From: an uncultured Muribaculaceae bacterium
GTDB lineage: Bacteria; Bacteroidota; Bacteroidia; Bacteroidales; Muribaculaceae
Direction of reading: 5' to 3'
Assembly: GCA_944321875.1 (NCBI GenBank)
Contig: CALUMX010000010.1
Location: 1 to 64,000, forward strand
Length of the DNA: 64,000 nt
Within the stretch, counting starts at the first letter, position 1, and each line of letters begins with the position of its first letter. A program made the translations under genes and the position numbers. Shown piece by piece: positions 33,996 through 41,380 of this stretch. The notes under the pieces are model-generated. The model was not told the DNA's origin. It did not search any database and saw nothing but the letters and a program-made list of their open reading frames with translations.

Positions 33996-35207
33996 CTATT
34001 TTACAATAGAACCGGCCACTATATTTGCAACTTTACCGCGTAATGGAGCAAGATTTCCCTTATCAACCGGGTGTACCCTATGCGCCAGCATGATAATTGC
34101 GACATCAGAAACCGGGTCAATCAGAATCTGTGTACCCGTATAACCGGTATGTCCCACCGTAAATTCCGGATTGAGCAAATTCATCGTATTCTGAGTGTAG
34201 GACACCCAACCCAACGTATGGCCTATGCCCTTCACCTCTTCCGGCTCCCGCAACATCGCATCAACCGTCAGCTTTCCAAGCACCCTGCGGCCGTTCACCT
34301 CTCCCCCGTTGAGCAACGCGGCACAAAGAACTGCCAAATCCTCAGCACTGGAGAAAACGCCGGCATTACCGGAATTGCCAAAATTAAGAACTCTCGCCAG
34401 CGGGTCGTGAGTTTCACCCAGAAGCACGCTACCATCCTCCTGTACCGAGGTCGGTGCCACGAGCTTCATGATCTCCGTTTTTCCAAATGCTTTCGGACAA
34501 TAGGTCGTGTGCTCCATACCCAATTTGTCAAATATGTTCTTCTGCGCATAGTCGCAAAGACGTTCCCCGGTGATGCGTTGCAGGATGTGCTGCAATGTGA
34601 TGAAGTTCAGGCAGCTGTAGCGATAGGCCGTCGCCGGTTTGAAACCGCGCGGCATCTTGCAGATGTAGGACATCAGCGAGTCAGGGTCGGCCTTTCCATA
34701 AATTTCCAGCACCTTGTCAACCGACGCATAAGCCGGAAGACCCGATGTATGCGTCAGCAAGTCAACGATACGGATGTCGGTAGTCTTTCCCGTCTCCGGG
34801 TCAGTATAGGGCTCGAAACCCGGAATGTACTGACTGACCTTATCCGCCAGCCGGTAACCACCCGACTCCAAAAGATGCATCATTGACATCGTGGTACCCA
34901 CCACCTTGCTGCAGGAGGCAAGGTCAAACACCACGTCGGTTGTCATCGGCACCGTGTCAGGATAGACACTCTTGTTGCCATAAGCCTTCAGATAAGCGAG
35001 CTTGTCGCCTCTCACTACGGCCAATACCATTCCCGGAATTACACCCTCATCCACGGCCTCCTCAATCAGGCCGTCCACTTTCTGCAGACGCTCTACGTCC
35101 ATACCGACCGACTTCGGAGAAACCTTTTTCAGGCCTTTTGCCGAAAGTCCGAACGAAGAACAGACGATAAGACACGCCATTACTGTCATCCAAAAATTTC
35201 TAATCAT
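33996..35207 (-). CDS. Beta-lactamase-fold serine hydrolase (class C-like)
   Basis: This 403-residue exported enzyme has a signal peptide (residues 1-23) and is of the serine beta-lactamase-like/EstB family. The nucleophile motif SxxK is S98-C-S-K101; the second motif appears as YSCLN in the YxN position; the third KTG box is replaced by HTG in VGHTGYTG, as in esterases and D-aminopeptidases of this family. It may act on cell-wall peptides or esters in the periplasm; resistance to beta-lactams is not implied. It is a single gene between its own terminator and that of the surface-protein gene upstream; no consensus promoter stood out in 35208-35314. Confidence 0.87.
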   Translation of the reverse strand: MIRNFWMTVMACLIVCSSFGLSAKGLKKVSPKSVGMDVERLQKVDGLIEEAVDEGVIPGMVLAVVRGDKLAYLKAYGNKSVYPDTVPMTTDVVFDLASCSKVVGTTMSMMHLLESGGYRLADKVSQYIPGFEPYTDPETGKTTDIRIVDLLTHTSGLPAYASVDKVLEIYGKADPDSLMSYICKMPRGFKPATAYRYSCLNFITLQHILQRITGERLCDYAQKNIFDKLGMEHTTYCPKAFGKTEIMKLVAPTSVQEDGSVLLGETHDPLARVLNFGNSGNAGVFSSAEDLAVLCAALLNGGEVNGRRVLGKLTVDAMLREPEEVKGIGHTLGWVSYTQNTMNLLNPEFTVGHTGYTGTQILIDPVSDVAIIMLAHRVHPVDKGNLAPLRGKVANIVAGSIVK

Positions 35208-35314
35208 TGATTTATGTTTTTTCTGTTAGGTTTGAGTCGTAAAAGTAGTACTTTATCATTAGCATAAATCTAAAAATAAGAAAACAATTCATAAAATATA
35301 TTTCAACCAGACAG

Positions 35315-35350
35315 AATAAAAAAATGCGCCATCTTCTCAGACAGCGCATT
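35315..35350 (-). terminator. Intrinsic terminator of the surface-protein gene
   Basis: On the minus strand AATGCGC (35350-35344) pairs with GCGCATT (35329-35323), with partial inner pairing, followed by a run of about seven T. It lies 24 bases after the stop of the gene ending at 35374. Confidence 0.85.
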
Positions 35351-35373
35351 CGTCCATAACATCCTACGAGATA

Positions 35374-37659
35374 TTACAGTTTCACAATCTTACCAATTCT
35401 CATATTTTCACCAAATTCAATCTTTATGATATAATGACCTTTTGTCAAACCTGATAAATCGACAGCATCGTTGCCCTGCAGGCTGCAAGTCTTAACAGCC
35501 ACACCGGCAAGGTCGTAAACGGTAAGCACACCAGCTCCCGTACCTGCAACGTGAAGCATGTCGCTCACTGCTGTCGGATAGTATTTCACATTGTCCTCTG
35601 CCAAACCGGAAACTGAAGATACACCGGAAACTGAGACAGCTACCGTGCCTTCAATTTTCTGACCATTGGAATTGATGCTGACATTTGCATCTGTCGTTCC
35701 TTCTGCCACCGGAATGAAGCGTACGTAGGCACCCTCAACCACAGCTTTCGCTACCGATTCGTCAGTAACAGAAACTTCCACTGCAGCACGGGCTTCCTGG
35801 TTGTCGGCGTCGGTGAACAATTCGCTGAACGGAACAACCACTTCCTGGCCTTCAAGAGCCACACTGAGAGTTGTAAGCACCGGAGTCTCGTTATCCGGCA
35901 TTACAGGGATGGCCGGGAACCAGTAGTAATTCTCGCCGTCGTCGTTCTTCATGACAATCGTACGCTTGATTTCACCTGTTTTTGTATCCACAAAATGAAC
36001 CCAGTTGTTGGAATAATTAGCACCATAACCATCCTGCGTAGTAGTCAGAATCAACTCGTCAGTTGCCGGATTTATGCGGATTGTACCATAAGAAATCTGA
36101 GCGGCCTCGCCGTTGTTGTCCACCGGCATGGTGAAGTTGAACTTCTTATCTTCCACCAACTGTCCATTCTCGTCAATCAGAAGTTTGCACAACTTCTTCT
36201 CCGTGTTGTTCCAAGAACCGTCATAAGCATAGAACATCGCGTTCTCTGCATAGCTTGGGCACATCTTATCCACCATCCACGCAAACCACGGCGAAGTTAT
36301 CGGATAAGGCAGTTGCTGTACGGTTGCCTCCAATGTGACAGGATTGATGGCAAGCACGTTCGTCTTTGCCTCTCCACTTCCTGTTGTAGCCCAAACAGTA
36401 CCATCATTCGATACTGTCAGACCATAGATGTTCGGCTCCTCAATCGTCTTTACAATTTCATCAGTAGCAATGTCAATCACATAGACACCCACACTGCTTT
36501 TAACGGCGAACGCATATTTTCCCACTTTCGCCATCTGTCCAATCTGACCACTATAATCTTCTCCTCCTATATTAGCCTCACTGACAGTGAAATCTGTCAT
36601 ATTAAGAACGAAAACACCATTGGATGTTCCCAAATATGCCTTGTTGTCGTCAACCACAACCAAATCACGGCCGTCACCACCGATTTGCTCAAGCGTCTTG
36701 ATAACCTTCATTGTCTTAGCGTCAAAAACCACCAAGCGGTTGCCCTGCTTCGACATTGCCAGATAATAGTCACCATAGAGAGTTGCTGACTCTGAAGTAA
36801 CACCCATCAGCTCCTTGCCGTCGTTAGCCTTCTCGTCAATATTATAGTAAACCGTATCGTCTGAGCCAATCCAGTTGATAGAGCCGTTGGCGTGTCCAAG
36901 CCAGTCCTCATTCTGAATAAAGAAACCATCTGTGAAAGTTTCAGGCAAGGCCGGCACAATCGGAGCTGAGACAGCAGCCTGCAACGGCTTCCAGTCAAAC
37001 GTCTGCATTCCTGCCGCATAGTTCCAGCCATCGACACATCCGTTGACCAGATTACGGGAGCTTGCGCCCAAGCCGCTATAACCTGTTGGAGGCAATGCAC
37101 CTGCATCATCCACATAGTATGACCAATAACCGTTGTACCATCCGGCCCACCAGTAGTCAGTCTCATCCTTCGAAGTCCAATCGTCATAGTCACGACCCTG
37201 TGCGTCTACCAGTCCGTCCACAACTGGTACTTCCTCACCGTTGTAAATCAACACCTGATTGCCGTCGCCGTTCACGTCATAGCCCAATCCGGCCACAGTA
37301 TAACCGTAAGAGGTATTGTCAATCAATGCATACAAATGACTGTCAGCTTTCGCAATCGCCGTCAGCATATCATAGCCCGTAGCGTTACCGTCCCAGCGGT
37401 AGCCCCACACCAGAGCGTTGGTTTCGCCCTCTGCGTTCCATTGAAGAACGAGCGCGGCTTTATTCTCGCCCTCGCCTACCCAAAACTGAATGTCATCAAA
37501 ACTAAACGCGTCCGCCTCTGCCGCAGCAATACGCTGATGGGCAGAAACTGATGTGGCAAGCGCGCCACTCACAGGAATACCTTGGATTTTCACTACTTCT
37601 GCACGCAATGAACAAGTCATGCAGAAAAGCAACACTAAAAAAGTAAATATTTTTCTCAT
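35374..37659 (-). CDS. DUF5074-like surface protein with T9SS tail, B12-controlled
   Basis: This 761-residue exported protein has a signal peptide (MRKIFTFLVLLFCMTCSLRA), an N-terminal ~200-residue domain with FWVGEGENKAALVLQWN and WGYRWDG, then a DUF5074/YncE-like beta-propeller (residues ~245-560; repeats such as NRLVVFDAKTMKVIKTLEQ), a beta-sandwich-like linker, and a C-terminal type-A Por-secretion domain (LTVYDLAGVAVKTCS...GHYIIKIEFGENMRIGKIVKL). A cobalamin riboswitch precedes the gene by ~155 bases. The propeller is of the same kind as BtuG, the surface cobalamin binder, so corrinoid capture at the surface is the best guess; no binding residues can be named. It has its own terminator downstream. 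Confidence 0.82.
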   Translation of the reverse strand: MRKIFTFLVLLFCMTCSLRAEVVKIQGIPVSGALATSVSAHQRIAAAEADAFSFDDIQFWVGEGENKAALVLQWNAEGETNALVWGYRWDGNATGYDMLTAIAKADSHLYALIDNTSYGYTVAGLGYDVNGDGNQVLIYNGEEVPVVDGLVDAQGRDYDDWTSKDETDYWWAGWYNGYWSYYVDDAGALPPTGYSGLGASSRNLVNGCVDGWNYAAGMQTFDWKPLQAAVSAPIVPALPETFTDGFFIQNEDWLGHANGSINWIGSDDTVYYNIDEKANDGKELMGVTSESATLYGDYYLAMSKQGNRLVVFDAKTMKVIKTLEQIGGDGRDLVVVDDNKAYLGTSNGVFVLNMTDFTVSEANIGGEDYSGQIGQMAKVGKYAFAVKSSVGVYVIDIATDEIVKTIEEPNIYGLTVSNDGTVWATTGSGEAKTNVLAINPVTLEATVQQLPYPITSPWFAWMVDKMCPSYAENAMFYAYDGSWNNTEKKLCKLLIDENGQLVEDKKFNFTMPVDNNGEAAQISYGTIRINPATDELILTTTQDGYGANYSNNWVHFVDTKTGEIKRTIVMKNDDGENYYWFPAIPVMPDNETPVLTTLSVALEGQEVVVPFSELFTDADNQEARAAVEVSVTDESVAKAVVEGAYVRFIPVAEGTTDANVSINSNGQKIEGTVAVSVSGVSSVSGLAEDNVKYYPTAVSDMLHVAGTGAGVLTVYDLAGVAVKTCSLQGNDAVDLSGLTKGHYIIKIEFGENMRIGKIVKL

Positions 37660-37814
37660 TTTATTTAGGGGTTAAAGTTTAATCTGCCACTTCACACTGT
37701 TTTCCCAACAGACTCTATCCAACGGCAGAATAAAAGCGACGCGAAAGAGAAAACCCCATAAATATTTTCCATAATCCGCTCAGCCTATTCACCGTAAGCC
37801 AAAGTAGAGGGATA

Positions 37815-37980
37815 AGCAACCAGGCAGGTCTTCTGACTTCTCCCACAAAAGAGCCACCTTCCCGGCCTTGCCAGTGGTCATTTGCTCTCTTGCCTTTATA
37901 GGAGTCACAGCAGCGGGACTGTCCGGGACTCTCACCCGGTTCCCTTTTCATCCGATTGTCTCGGAACCTGTTGCACCAAC
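37815..37980 (-). promoter_or_regulatory. Cobalamin (B12) riboswitch 1
   Basis: Read on the minus strand, the conserved core AAAAGGGAACCGGGTGAGA is followed by GTCCCGGACAGTCCCGC and CTGCTGTGACTCC, and ends with the B12 box AGTCAGAAGACCTGCCT (37838-37822). All conserved parts of the cobalamin aptamer are present. It lies upstream of the gene starting at 37659. No consensus promoter is seen between it and the preceding gene, so it may be transcribed by read-through or from a divergent promoter. Confidence 0.95.
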
Positions 37981-37991
37981 AATGTTTCAAT

Positions 37992-38040
37992 TTTATTGCC
38001 GTTTCCGGCAAGGCAGAACGCCCGCGCAGAGCGTCCTGCC
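37992..38040 (-). terminator. Tandem hairpins before riboswitch 1
   Basis: On the minus strand two stems follow the stop at 38069: GGCAGGACGC (38040-38031) with GCGTTCTGCC (38021-38012), then TTGCCG-GAAA-CGGCAA (38011-37996), a GNRA-capped stem followed by TAAAATT. This looks like a terminator of the upstream two-gene unit, perhaps leaky, just before riboswitch 1. Confidence 0.65.
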
Positions 38041-38068
38041 GTCAGAAACTCCCTACGAAGTCTCTATC

Positions 38069-39292
38069 TTATTTCTTCATCAATTTCAAAGTCTTGTCAT
38101 GCACCTTCACGATGTAGAGACCCGAAGGATAAGCGTTCATATTCATCTCATGAGCGCCTACACCTGCCTGGCCTGCATAAACCTGACGGCCCGACATGTC
38201 GTAAATCTGCACGAAAGCGGGAGCTGTGAGCGTAAAGCTCAACATGCCGGAACGGCAATCGAAATAAAGCCTCAAATTGTCGTTGGCAATATCCTCCACC
38301 GAGCCTCCCTCACCATATTTGGCCAAGAAGTCAGCCAGCACCTTCTCGTCGATTTTCACCGATTCGTCGACATACTCGTTACGGCCGTCGCGCTTGATAT
38401 GGGCGTTCATCACACGAATCACCTCTGTACTGTTCTCGCCAATCCAGCCGTTTGACTGGTTCACACCGGTATAGATACGCACGAAATCGACACCCGGCAT
38501 CTTCACAGCGTTTCCGTTGCGGTCCACCGCCCAGTCAATATCGATTTTGGCATCCTCGTTGTAATCCGTATTGTCGGAATTCCAATTAGGGTGATTGTCA
38601 GCGTAGCCGTAATCGAAACTTTCCAGTTTGAAGAACGGAGCGTCAGGCGTACCGATGTCCTTTCCGTTGTCGGGCAGACGCATGCCGCGGAATGTCAGCT
38701 CCGCCTTATCGCGAAGCCATTGCGGCCAATATGGCTGCTTGTTGTAAGGAAGGTAGCAAACCTTTCCCGTATTTCCCTGATTGTCTTTCCAGGCAATGTC
38801 ATCCGTATCGGATGCCGGACGGGTATAGGTTATCTCATAGCCGTGTATTGAATTGTTGTACTCGCTGCCGGCAATCTCAAACCACTCGTTGTCGTCCGGA
38901 CGGCCGTTCTTGTTGATATCGTAAGCCACCAGAACCACACCCGGCTCAGCACTTCCGCCGACACGGGTCGACGCGTTTGCGTAGAAGGCATTACCCTCGA
39001 TGAAAATATCGCGCTTGCCCTCTGCGTTGACAATCGTTTTCTCAAAGCCGACAGTTACATAGCCGCCATACGCACCCAACGAAATCATCTCCTCGTTGGA
39101 CATGGCATCATAGGCTTTTTGAGCCATTGCCGCAGCGTCATCACCCTCTTCCCACTCAGGAAGAGCATTGATAAATTGTCCAGGAGCAGGCACATAATCA
39201 AATACCCGGTTGTGAACCGGACTGACATTCTGCGCACCCGAAACCACTGTTCCGGCAATCAGCAGGAAAAAAGCCAGATTAATTTTCTTCAT
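38069..39292 (-). CDS. Surface protein of the B12 locus with T9SS tail
   Basis: This 407-residue exported protein has a signal peptide (residues 1-20) and begins its mature part with VFDYVPAPGQFINALPEWEEGDD and ISLGAYGGYVTVGFEKTIVN, a sequence type I associate with cell-surface proteins of cobalamin-riboswitch loci in Bacteroidales. A calcium-like loop NKNGRPDDNEW and a similar NEDAKIDIDWAVDRNGN follow. The last ~55 residues (FVQIYDMSGRQVYAG...YPSGLYIVKVHDKTLKLMKK) are a type-A Por-secretion domain. It starts two bases from the stop of the BtuG-like gene and shares riboswitch 2. Corrinoid binding or retention at the surface is inferred from location only. Confidence 0.8.
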   Translation of the reverse strand: MKKINLAFFLLIAGTVVSGAQNVSPVHNRVFDYVPAPGQFINALPEWEEGDDAAAMAQKAYDAMSNEEMISLGAYGGYVTVGFEKTIVNAEGKRDIFIEGNAFYANASTRVGGSAEPGVVLVAYDINKNGRPDDNEWFEIAGSEYNNSIHGYEITYTRPASDTDDIAWKDNQGNTGKVCYLPYNKQPYWPQWLRDKAELTFRGMRLPDNGKDIGTPDAPFFKLESFDYGYADNHPNWNSDNTDYNEDAKIDIDWAVDRNGNAVKMPGVDFVRIYTGVNQSNGWIGENSTEVIRVMNAHIKRDGRNEYVDESVKIDEKVLADFLAKYGEGGSVEDIANDNLRLYFDCRSGMLSFTLTAPAFVQIYDMSGRQVYAGQAGVGAHEMNMNAYPSGLYIVKVHDKTLKLMKK

Positions 39293-39294
39293 AT

Positions 39295-40449
39295 CTATTT
39301 TTCAGATTTAAGTTTTCCTTTAAATGCGAAATGCGCCGGAATCTGTCCGGCAGTCTGCTTCCATTTCAGCACGCCATCCTTGCTGAAGCAGTACAGCGTA
39401 CCCGAAACGACATACGACTTGGCATCCGTAATATAGATGTCCTTCGAAATCGGGTCAACGGCAATACCGTAAGGCAACTTGATTTTGGCATCCGTGCCGT
39501 CCTTAATAATCGACTTGTCAACGACCTTCATTGACTCCATATCCACCTTTGAATAGCTCACCGCGTTGTCACCCGTGATGTTGCTCCATTCCGTACTGAT
39601 AATGTAAGCCATGTTATCGTCCACCCAGATGTCCGATGCCGGCACGCCGATATTCTTCACCACCTGTTTTCCAACAGGGTCTACTACGAAAACGCCCGAC
39701 TCCGACCCGTAGTAATCACCACGCGTGCTTACCCACAGGCGGCCGTACTTGTCATGCTCAAGACGGTGCAGGTTGATAACGCTGCCCAGCTCTATCACAT
39801 CGCAAAGCTGGAAACGGTCAAGGTCGATGACTGAAATCGTATTGTCGTAGTTTGGCACACGGTAACCGCCGGAATTAGCCACATACAGACGGTTCCCGAT
39901 GATGGTCATCTCCTCCGGCTGATAGCCCACCTCGACACTGCCGACCACATTCATTGTCAGCGTGTCAATCTTGAACACCGCACCTTTCGGAGCTTTCGGG
40001 TCAATCTGTACGGGACCTACATAGCTGCTGACGTAGACGTATCCCTTATCGCCGACCAGATAACGGCAGTTGGGCACGTCGATTTTTGCCACACGGGTGG
40101 CATCATCGGCATTCATCACCTCTACCTTATGGGAACAGTTGATGACAGCATACAGCTTGCTGCCATAAATCTCCAGGTCGTTGCCCACATCACCCAACTC
40201 CTTCACGACGTTCGGATTGCGCTCGGCATAAATGTTCTTGTAATAGACGCCCTCACGCGCGTTGAAATAGTCGAGCGTGGACTTATTGTTTCCCATATTG
40301 CCCTCGTTGAGCAGGTAGAAGCCCTCCACATCGGAAAACGAAGGCTGTGTCACCTGCGTCTTGACAATGTCGATGAGCACCTCTTCCTGACGGCAAGAGG
40401 CAAACAACAATGGTATGGCTATAAAAAAGAATAAAAAACGTCTTACCAT
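39295..40449 (-). CDS. btuG: BtuG-like surface lipoprotein (DUF5074 beta-propeller)
   Basis: This 384-residue lipoprotein has the lipobox LLFASC (Cys19) and a beta-propeller of the YncE/DUF5074 type: GFYLLNEGNMGNNKSTLDYF, LEIYGSKLYAVINCSHKVEVM, GYQPEEMTIIGNRLYVANSGGY and KLPYGIAVDPISKDIYITDA. This matches BtuG, which captures cobalamin at the surface and hands it to the transporter BtuB. It is directly under a cobalamin riboswitch. The start is ATG 40449, since the signal peptide begins there; an in-frame upstream codon at 40518 would add a non-signal tail. No btuB gene is adjacent, which is unusual; the receptor fragment at the right edge of the window is 23 kb away. Confidence 0.82.
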   Translation of the reverse strand: MVRRFLFFFIAIPLLFASCRQEEVLIDIVKTQVTQPSFSDVEGFYLLNEGNMGNNKSTLDYFNAREGVYYKNIYAERNPNVVKELGDVGNDLEIYGSKLYAVINCSHKVEVMNADDATRVAKIDVPNCRYLVGDKGYVYVSSYVGPVQIDPKAPKGAVFKIDTLTMNVVGSVEVGYQPEEMTIIGNRLYVANSGGYRVPNYDNTISVIDLDRFQLCDVIELGSVINLHRLEHDKYGRLWVSTRGDYYGSESGVFVVDPVGKQVVKNIGVPASDIWVDDNMAYIISTEWSNITGDNAVSYSKVDMESMKVVDKSIIKDGTDAKIKLPYGIAVDPISKDIYITDAKSYVVSGTLYCFSKDGVLKWKQTAGQIPAHFAFKGKLKSEK

Positions 40450-40577
40450 GACTGTCTGTCTTAATCGTGTTTCAATCGAAAGCCATGCGTAAGAGATGTT
40501 GTCCGGACGGACAAACAATGAAAAAAGGGGGAATTATCCATTCTGCCTCAGCTCATTCCTCGCAAGCTTCCGACTGC

Positions 40578-40745
40578 GTTCACTGGGCAGGTCTTCTGAC
40601 TTCTCCTCCGAAAGAAATGCCTTCCCGACCGCAGGTCAGTGGCTCTCTGTCGTTTCTTTCGTTATCTTGTGGAGTTACAGCAGCGGGACTGTCCGGGACT
40701 CTCACCCGGTTCCCTTTTAATCCGAAACGGGACCCAAGAACTGAT
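40578..40745 (-). promoter_or_regulatory. Cobalamin (B12) riboswitch 2
   Basis: On the minus strand AAAAGGGAACCGGGTGAGA, GTCCCGGACAGTCCCGC and CTGCTGTAACTCC precede the B12 box AGTCAGAAGACCTGCCC (40601-40585). The core is nearly identical to riboswitch 1, while the flanking stems differ. It is followed by ~130 bases of leader, including a small TTGTCC/GGACAA hairpin, before the BtuG-like ATG. Cobalamin should shut off both downstream surface-protein genes. Confidence 0.95.
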
Positions 40746-40804
40746 TATACTTCCAATAAGTAACCTCTCCGGCATTTTGCAAAACCATACCGTAAGGTCA
40801 AGGG

Positions 40805-40812
40805 CAAAGATA
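40805..40812 (-). promoter_or_regulatory. -7 element upstream of riboswitch 2
   Basis: TATCTTTG on the minus strand (40812-40805) fits TAnnTTTG; no good -33 box is seen. Start near 40798, about 50 bases before the aptamer. Confidence 0.55.
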
Positions 40813-40882
40813 AATACTTTTTTTCAATCACGACACACTTTTCCCCAATTTTATTTATTCCGCAAAGGCATACTGCCCCCTG

Positions 40883-41377
40883 TCAGCTGTTGAGCCACAT
40901 CTTCAGGGAGGTTATCCTGTCACGGCTGATTTGTATCTGCCCGTCATACGGCGGCTTCACCGTAACGAGCGCCTTTCCGTTGAAATAATTCTGTATCGAC
41001 TTGATACAGTCGGCCGACAGGATAGACAGCAACATGCCGTAGCGCGAATGGCTGCCCTGGAAAGCGAGCGACTCATTGTTGGGCAACGTCAGCGACAATT
41101 CCGACGGATTGCCGGCAAACTGGTAATTGGCCGCGCCGCTGACCGAAGGCAGGAAGTCGGACTTCGCCGACTTTACCATCTCCTCGCGTGCCGTCACGGC
41201 AAAAGCCGCCGAACGTATATCCTGGTTATAGCCTTTCACCGCGCTCCGGTAGTCCTGCAAATAGCTCTGAGCTGTCAGCGACAATCCCGGCAACACACAT
41301 AAAAGGCAGCTCGCAAAACCTCTGTTCATACAACTGATTTTAAAGTTACTTATTTTTTTCATTTCTTCTGACATCAT
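40883..41377 (-). pseudogene. Truncated TolC-family outer-membrane factor
   Basis: The frame encodes 164 residues. After a signal peptide (FASCLLCVLPGLSLTAQ) the sequence YLQDYRSAVKGYNQDIRSAA...SAKSDFLPSVSGAANYQFAG is the normal N-terminal start of a TolC-family efflux channel. Resemblance stops near RYGMLLSILS, about residue 118, where QPIYTGG-like text would be expected; the last ~45 residues are unrelated to TolC. TolC proteins need about 420-490 residues, so two thirds are missing and no barrel can form. It is third in an operon after the MFP and RND genes, three bases after the RND stop. I read it as a remnant. Confidence 0.8.
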
Positions 41378-41380
41378 CCG

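Noticed and set aside
33996..35207. Serine hydrolase as a beta-lactam resistance gene
   Set aside because: The KTG box is HTG, the YxN motif is in the esterase-like form, and the family is mostly not beta-lactamases.
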